NCBI GenBank assembly: GCA_036244855.1
Contig: BQKZ01000381.1
Coordinates: forward strand, 89,931-153,930
Reading direction: 5' to 3'
DNA length: 64,000 bases
Source: Temnopleurus reevesii
Lineage: Eukaryota; Echinodermata; Echinoidea; Temnopleuroida; Temnopleuridae
Shown here: positions 57,732 through 64,000 of the stretch, piece by piece
Position numbering within the stretch: position 1 is the stretch's first letter
Layout: each line of letters starts with the position of its first letter
Notes under the pieces: model-generated
Told to the model about the DNA's origin: nothing
The model's input: the letters and a program-made list of their open reading frames with translations, nothing else
The model's database searches: none
Position numbers and translations under genes: made by a program

Positions 57732-60700
57732 GTACGTAATTTTGTTTTAAGTCATTTTCATCTTTGTAACTTATCTTACAAGATTTGTGCTCTACGCCAT
57801 TAAGTGGTATTGGATTAGTAAAAGGGAGAGCGCCAACGTGCGGCCGTTTTCCGCAAAAGGCCTCTTGCTCTCATGTAATCGCCATTCTTGGTTGTGTTAA
57901 TAAAAGGAACATTCTACCCCAAAGTACACCTCGTTTGACGTGTTCTTCATTGACGCTATGTCCAATTTTTAGAGTTTTTTTGTTCTTAATCCACTAAATG
58001 ATGCAGTACCAGAAAATATTCATTTTGTGTTGTGCAATCATACTACCTACAGGAGTAAAATGGTTACAACTCTGGCCAAACTGGAATTCCCTTGCAATTT
58101 GTATCACACAATGCTTGCATGTGGGTCCAAACTTGAGGGCCATTTGAGGAAAGTTTAATAATTTTCTTTTGTTATATTGCCTCGTATTCTGAAATATTAA
58201 TTGGTTAACTGTAGCTTATTTCATGCTGTGTCATTTTATGAATGTTTTTTTAAACAGAAATACATTGTACAATGTTGCACAATTTGATTTATATGATTAT
58301 GATATAATACTCTCCAAAACCTGAAAGATTATTTTCTTATGCAATGTCTAAACCGATCATGATCAGATATAGTTGGTCAATATTCTGTTATTAATTTCAA
58401 TCATGGATTTGTATTTGCAGAAGTGTCCAGCTCAGATGAACCGAGTTTGAATGTTGATTTCATAAGTATATCTCTGACGCCAAGCACCAACTTCATAACA
58501 TACAGCCAGCCTTCGACTCCAAGTTTTACCTGCGTGGGTAATGTATGCACGTTGTCTGATATCAGCTTTGGATTTGTGTATGCAGCAAACGGAACACTTG
58601 ACCTTCAGGTAAATATTACTGGATCTTCATTTGTATTCTATGATCATTTTTGTATTATATGTCATTGAATATTAGTCACCTCTCTTGATTACTCTGACCA
58701 ATTAGCTAAAATTTCTTTTATTATCTTAGCACCAACAAACATACATGTAGTTGAATTGAATCGAATAGAACATTTATTTCCTTTTTCAAAATACACAATA
58801 AACATGGTCACAAAATGGTCATTTTGCTTATGATTATTATTCTGCCAGGATCGAAAGCTCAAGCTTTTTTTTTTTTTACTTCATTAAAAATTAAGGAGGC
58901 GAAGACCCAAAAAGCAAAGCTTGTGTTGGGGTCGCCTTGACACAGAGTTTTTGTGATTTATATTTCATGTGATTTGTTGAAACTATCATAGTAAACTGAA
59001 AGTGGTTGTTGGCTATTTCCTTTATCTCAGATAAATATAACTTTATTTTCTAGAAGATGATTAGAATTAAAATATGAAGTTGATTTCATCGCTTTTTGCA
59101 ACTCTTCTTGAATTGAGCTTTCAGTGTTGTTATTACTCCGGATGCTTTTAAAGTCACTAAGAATTCAGAAACGTAATTCCAACTTGAATCATCCACCCCT
59201 GTGGATCAGCATAGTAATTATTCTGAGTGTGCTTCATTTCCTAACTAATGAAGCTTGTGGATAGTATTACAGCATTGCATCATCACCATGACAACCAATG
59301 TAAACAGATATGCACCCAGCGGGAGAGTTATTCGTTCTGCCTGCTCATATTGATTAGATGAGATAAGATCTATTGGTTTGGTGGACTGGGGTTTACTCCA
59401 AAGAGCTTTTCATTTGCAAGAAATGCTGCAGTACATTAGGGTCTAATTGAAGTCAAAGAACAATAGAGTATAACTGAAGTGACGCAGAAAATATGATAAA
59501 AAAATAATTGATTGTGAGTTCGGTATTGCAATGTTGTGTATTACTTTTATTATATTGATTATGACTACTGCAAGTCATTTCTATTACAAATAGGTGAATT
59601 GTTTCAGAAATAGATAATATCATTTTTTTTATCTTTCCTGACCTTGAATATACATTTTTCTTCTGTGCTTTCTCGCTTGCTGGTAATATTCTCTCTCTCT
59701 CTTTCTCTCTTTCCTTCTCTATTTCTTTCTCTCCAATTTCTTTATCCCTTTTTCTTCCTCTTAATCATTTAAATTCATTTTCAGCTACATGTAGTAAGTC
59801 CATAAGTAATTATCTTTTGTTTTATCTTACTTTCTCTTTCTCTCTGGGTCTTCCTCCTTTGTTCTATTCTCCCCTCACTCTTTTCCTCATCTTACTCCAT
59901 TTCCTCTTTTTGATGCATTCACATAGTTTCTGAACTTCTAACTTGTCCTCATTTTCCTATACTGCCTGCCTTCATCATTTCTTGTAGTTTTCCCATTATT
60001 TGATTTCTATTTCACTTTTAAACTATCTATCTTTCTTTCTCTCCCTCTCTCCCTCTCCCTCTCCCTTTCAATCACTCTGCCACAGCTTCATATCAATGTC
60101 ATCAATAGTTGAAAATATATTTATACACTATACTTGGCTTTGGTAACTTATTTTCATTTTTAAACAAGATACCACTGAAATTATTTAATGTTATTTTTCT
60201 GCTGCAGATATCATTCATAATTACTGATGGATCATGGAATGTAGGAGATAATGTGATCATATATGAGAGCATATCACTGAATGGCGGCTCTGCTGGTGTG
60301 GACAGCCAAGTGTTGTCAGTAGTAAGGCCAGATCTCATGATGGCTGCAGATGTTGTAGCGGTATGTGTTCTAATAAATGATAATAATAATAATAATATTC
60401 AGTTCTTATATAGCGCATAAAACATAGCCATGGCATGTGTTCTGGTTCTCCTTTTCGTTCTTTCTTTTCTTGGGATAGAGTTGTTATATTTTTATTCTAA
60501 GATCATTTTTAGTACCAAATATGAAAGAAGAATGACACTGATATGAGTAGAAATCATATTGCAGTGAAAGTAAGAATCTTTGCTCCCTGTTTTCACTATA
60601 AAAAACTCAGAATATTAGAATTGTCCAGTGATACCACTATGATACCATTGTCCTGAGCTTAACAATGATAACAGGTAAGAAAAGACGTACTGCTGATTTA

Positions 60701-63486
60701 CACTGTATGTGAGACAGCTTATAAAAAAATGCCTGTAGATATGCATCAGGTGTGGAAGAAACTATATACTTACCGCTGTGTGATGATGCCTTCAGGAGAA
60801 ATAAATACATTTGTATTTCCAGAAAATGGTTAATCACGATAGGCTTATTTGATTGACAATATTACAAGGACATAATGTAATTTGCAATACAGATTATTTG
60901 GGTACTACTTAGTATCCTAGAAACCGATACTAAACAAACCAGAGACTTCATACTTGGAAATCTAATTACCATTCTCCGCAGTCCCTCTAAATGCAATTAA
61001 TTATAACCTTGACTTCAATGAAATTTGGACTTGCGCTGACATTATGACACTCATTTTGTTATTTCTGCAGAAAAAATGAAAGCATATTCCACCTGTAAGG
61101 ACAGTTGAATAGCAGGATACTGCTTTGAAATGAATTATATAATTCCTTTTCCTCCAGATTTCAGCAATTCAGCTTTTGCTTTTGTATGTGGATGAGATAA
61201 TATTTTAGAATAAATACATTTTTAGTAAATCCAGACATGTTTACGTCATAGTGGTTGTAGATTTGTGTCACTTATGTTTTCTTCAATCAGTGGGAAAATT
61301 TAAAGTAACTCATACATATACAACTTTGTTTGGCTGATAAGCCTCCATTTTCCCTATAAAAATAAATATTATAATGAAGACGTAGATAAATACTATGACA
61401 ACCCCAGTCCTACATCACTATTCATTTTGCACTGCTTCATAATTTATACTCAATTATATAAATTCAATTTTTTCTCACCCCTTCTTACTTGCAGCTGTCT
61501 CGTACCGAGGTCATATCTGATTATACCTACCAGTTCATGCGTTTCACCACCACTGTCTCCCACACCAACACATCTACCGGTCCGGCCTCTCAAGTCTCAT
61601 TCTATAACACAGTTACAGGACTTGTGGTGGATTTTGATACCATTACTCCAGACCCGTTCTCGTCGTCTGGAATCAAACCTGTTATTACCAATTCTCGATT
61701 TGTTCTAAACCCTGGTGTTTTGGAAGGTGAGGATTAACAACAATTTTTTTGTTGGTTTAGATTATTTAGTATATGCAACGTACAACGTAAATCAGAATTC
61801 ATTGGTTTACCTGTTATTGCTATAATCTAAGATGAAAAAAAATGAAATCACAGTGGGGTCACATGGTCATATCCATTGTTCTGACCTTTCTAGTGATTGC
61901 AGGTAACCAAAGAATTTTGAGATTTTGTAATGTACCTTCATATGATTAAATTTAAAAACTGTCCTTGTTGGTAGATTTTAATGTCATCTATTTTTAGTGC
62001 TGAATATGGCTGAAATCATGTTACTATATGTAATGTAAAGAAAAAAAGATCATTTTTATATTAGGTGGCAGCAGTGGGATATAGCTTCATGGATTTAAAG
62101 TGTCAGAAAATCTTTTGAATAATATACACACACTAGCGTTTGTAACATACATCAGGTCAAGACTTAATGTGCTGTTGTATATTATGGTGGCAGCGGTGGG
62201 ATGTAAATCACTGTAATTGCATTTCATCATCTGAAACTATTTCACTGTAGGTGAGAGGATGCAAAATATATTCCATTTTTTGTTGGCAGCAATAGGGTGC
62301 CTTAAGCACATGCTTGTTACGTTAACAATTAAAAAAAAACAATAAAGTTTATGTTTAGAAGTGATATTTAAATGTATTACTTTAACTTTAGATATTATAG
62401 GACTCAATTATTGATATTCCCATTAAAATTGTTTAAAGTTTGAATTAGGTCTCTGCAACTACAGAAATGATTATTGAGATTTAAATACATTTCTCGAAAG
62501 CCTTTTTAACTAGGCTCAATTGGTAAGTAATTAATGGGTCAATGTGCTTTCTCCTCAGTTGGCGAAACAGCTGTGTTGTCCTACATAGCAAGGCTAACCC
62601 AGGCTTCAGTAGATGAGAATATAGAATCTGATATCGAGCTCGGATCACAGCTCACATGGTCTTCACTGCCTGCTGATGAGGAGACAAACACAGTAAGAAA
62701 TTTCTTAATTCTTAGATCAGAAAATTGCATTGCCTTCATTGGTGCAAGATCTCATATGATATCAGTCTTCATATGTCACATGAATGCTTATATTCTTACC
62801 ACACTCAAGCTTAATTGGACTTGGGTACTTATTCCAATAAGGTCATCAAGTTGGTTTAAGTACTTACTATGCAAATAAATTAATCTGTGGTCAACAACCG
62901 ATGAATACTATCTTGTTGATTTAAAGATTTATATTCACAGAAATCCTCCTTATACCATTATTGTTTAAATTTGTTTTTGAAAATTGTATTTTAGAAAATT
63001 GTGTTTTCAAATCTGCTAATTCTTTAAAAAGATCTATATGAATCAATCTGGCTAATTTTGATGTATTTGTCAACTTTTAACTTACACATTCTGAATTGAT
63101 CTAAAACTAATAATTAGTACACCATGGATTTTTATTGATTTAATCTTTCTATATAGTCATGATTCTATTGGTAATGTATTCTCTATTCCCCTCCAGTATC
63201 CTGGTACCAGCTATGGCCCTGAAGCCAACAGCGTCTGCATCACACAGAGCATCTCCTATGAGGAGAGTCTTCTCTACAACCATGGACTACCAGCTCTTTT
63301 CTTCTTCGTAGCTCTCCTCCTTGCTCTAGTCCTTGTTATCCTTTGCTGTTTCCTCTACGCTAAGATGTCCTCTGGAGGGATCTATGCCATTGTGCAACCC
63401 CAGGGGACTATAGCGAAGAATGAACATGGGCTTATTATTAACCCTAGGGTAGGCAAGACTGGGGTGGACATGGTTGAGGAGTATAG
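57005..63486 (+). CDS. EVC2: EVC2 (limbin), 5' part; continues beyond the window
   Basis: Six coding exons (57005-57731, 58421-58608, 60208-60360, 61495-61726, 62559-62692, 63197-63486) join in phase to about 574 residues, with a GTGAGT donor at the end and no stop. Residues 1-33 are a signal peptide (ILPNILILLVSLTIIHG core). Residues 34-508 are an ectodomain with many N-glycosylation sequons (nine or more in the first exon) and repeated beta-rich modules. Residues about 509-533 are a transmembrane helix (LPALFFFVALLLALVLVILC), then the cytoplasmic part begins. VLEVGETAVLSYIARLTQ...ELGSQLTWSS right before the helix aligns with LQVGDAFAVSYAATLQ...KLPAQLTFQSS in human EVC2 as I recall it. The ectodomain is longer than the roughly 300 residues of the human protein. 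The coiled-coil C-terminus lies outside. EVC2 partners with EVC at the ciliary base in Hedgehog signalling. Confidence 0.88.
57732..58420. other. EVC2 intron 2
   Basis: Nothing recognised. Confidence 0.5.
58421..58608 (+). CDS. EVC2: EVC2 exon 3
   Basis: 188 nt, VSSSDEPSLNVDFISISLTP ... with the only close cysteine pair in the ectodomain (TCVGNVCT), a possible disulphide. Confidence 0.9.
58609..60207. other. EVC2 intron 3 with long pyrimidine-rich stretch
   Basis: Positions about 59685-60075 are rich in C and T with (CT)n and CTTT runs. No exon seen. Confidence 0.6.
60208..60360 (+). CDS. EVC2: EVC2 exon 4
   Basis: 153 nt, ISFIITDGSWNVGDNVIIYE ... LSVVRPDLMMAADVVA, phase 0 both ends. The WNVGD turn matches the other modules. 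Confidence 0.9.
60361..61494. other. EVC2 intron 4
   Basis: Starts with an (AAT)n run and CTTATATAGCGCATAAAAC, a relative of the element at 49885. Otherwise nothing recognised. Confidence 0.5.
61495..61726 (+). CDS. EVC2: EVC2 exon 5
   Basis: 232 nt, LSRTEVISDYTYQFMRFTTT then VSHTNTSTGPASQVSFYNTV, resembling a DUF11-type beta sandwich. Donor GGAAG|GTGAGG. Confidence 0.9.
61727..62558. other. EVC2 intron 5 with recurrent motif
   Basis: Contains two copies of GGTGGCAGC(A/G)GTGGGAT (62064 and 62186), also present in the EVC introns. Confidence 0.6.
62559..62692 (+). CDS. EVC2: EVC2 exon 6
   Basis: 134 nt, VGETAVLSYIARLTQASVDE ... LTWSSLPADEETNT, the membrane-proximal module best matched to human EVC2. 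Confidence 0.92.
63197..63486 (+). CDS. EVC2: EVC2 exon 7 (transmembrane exon)
   Basis: 290 nt. Membrane helix encoded at about 63287-63361, followed by juxtamembrane KMSSGGIYAIVQPQGTIAK. Leaves in phase 2 at TATAG|GTGAGT. Confidence 0.93.
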
Positions 63487-64000
63487 GTGAGTGTATTTGA
63501 ATATCTAAAAGAATGATCATAGAATGATCATTTGCCTATTATTAACCCTATCTGGCCTGGACTATTTTTAAATTGCATATCCTGGAGAGCAGGCTAATTT
63601 GACCCCCTTCTAATTTCGGTCGTTAATTGCGCTATTGCGCCAAAACTCGGCATGCGTGAAGACTGCAATGTAAGCTTCACAATTGCACTTTATTTCACAC
63701 ATTAGCTCAATATGTTAAGTATGCGCAATTATGATGCTAATTGATGTATAAAATCAGTAACATTGAGAAAGCGTACAAAGGATCCAAACAATTTTACATA
63801 AAAAATGATGCCATCGCAATTAGTTTCATATATATTTCATTGTATTTCTTTGTTTTTCGACATTGTTTTTTTTTTTCAACCAAAATAGATGGTGACATTA
63901 TCACAGTCAGTTAAGTTTTTCCCATTCAGAGCAAAATAATTATAGATTAATGACTTTGGATTGAAAATACATTTTGCATTGACTTGGTACATGACGTCAC
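63487..64000. other. EVC2 intron 7, cut by window end
   Basis: No further exon before the edge. Confidence 0.6.

Overview
This is animal nuclear DNA, probably from an echinoderm and most likely a sea urchin. It is AT-rich, has long introns with GT-AG borders, carries many short inverted-repeat (MITE-like) elements and shows signs of very high heterozygosity. No bacterial, viral or organellar gene is visible. The organism call is inference from the gene sequences and repeat style, not from a database match.

Three protein genes can be followed exon by exon, and all three belong to families that act at the centrosome, basal body or primary cilium. (1) Plus strand, 3870-17603: a protein of about 2222 residues, almost entirely disordered and Ser-rich, ending in an ALMS motif; I call it the ALMS1 (Alstrom syndrome protein) homologue. 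Eleven exons join in phase. (2) Minus strand, 53893 down to 29736: EVC (Ellis-van Creveld protein), with an N-terminal membrane anchor followed by a long coiled coil. Twenty-one coding exons join without a phase break into 938 codons, close to the vertebrate length. (3) Plus strand from 57005 and running off the right edge: EVC2 (limbin), with signal peptide, a glycosylated ectodomain of repeated beta-rich modules, a transmembrane segment and the start of the cytoplasmic part. EVC and EVC2 are head to head, as in vertebrates. Their presumed non-coding first exons lie only about 100-200 bp apart around a small promoter with CCAAT boxes and a perfect CRE (55513-55548). EVC and EVC2 proteins form one complex at the base of the cilium that transmits Hedgehog signals, so a shared promoter makes sense.

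Layout: 1-2340 upstream DNA with no recognised feature; 2341-3860 a tandem array of about 12 units, each with a splice-acceptor-like end, running into the first coding exon of ALMS1; 3870-17603 ALMS1; 17604-26000 its 3' flank, full of MITEs; 26000-55500 EVC; 55500-55640 divergent promoter; 55640-64000 EVC2.

Much of the EVC region is present twice or three times. Copies are separated by single N characters (28280, 41831, 44215, 49463, also 4248 and 32428) or by N-runs (24602-25405, 51055-51591). Splicing duplicated exon sets in series would break the reading frame at once, and several exon copies differ only by synonymous changes. The simplest reading is unmerged alleles and overlapping contig ends left in the assembly, on top of some genuine small exon duplications that have decayed. 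Exons from only one copy of each set should be used in a gene model.
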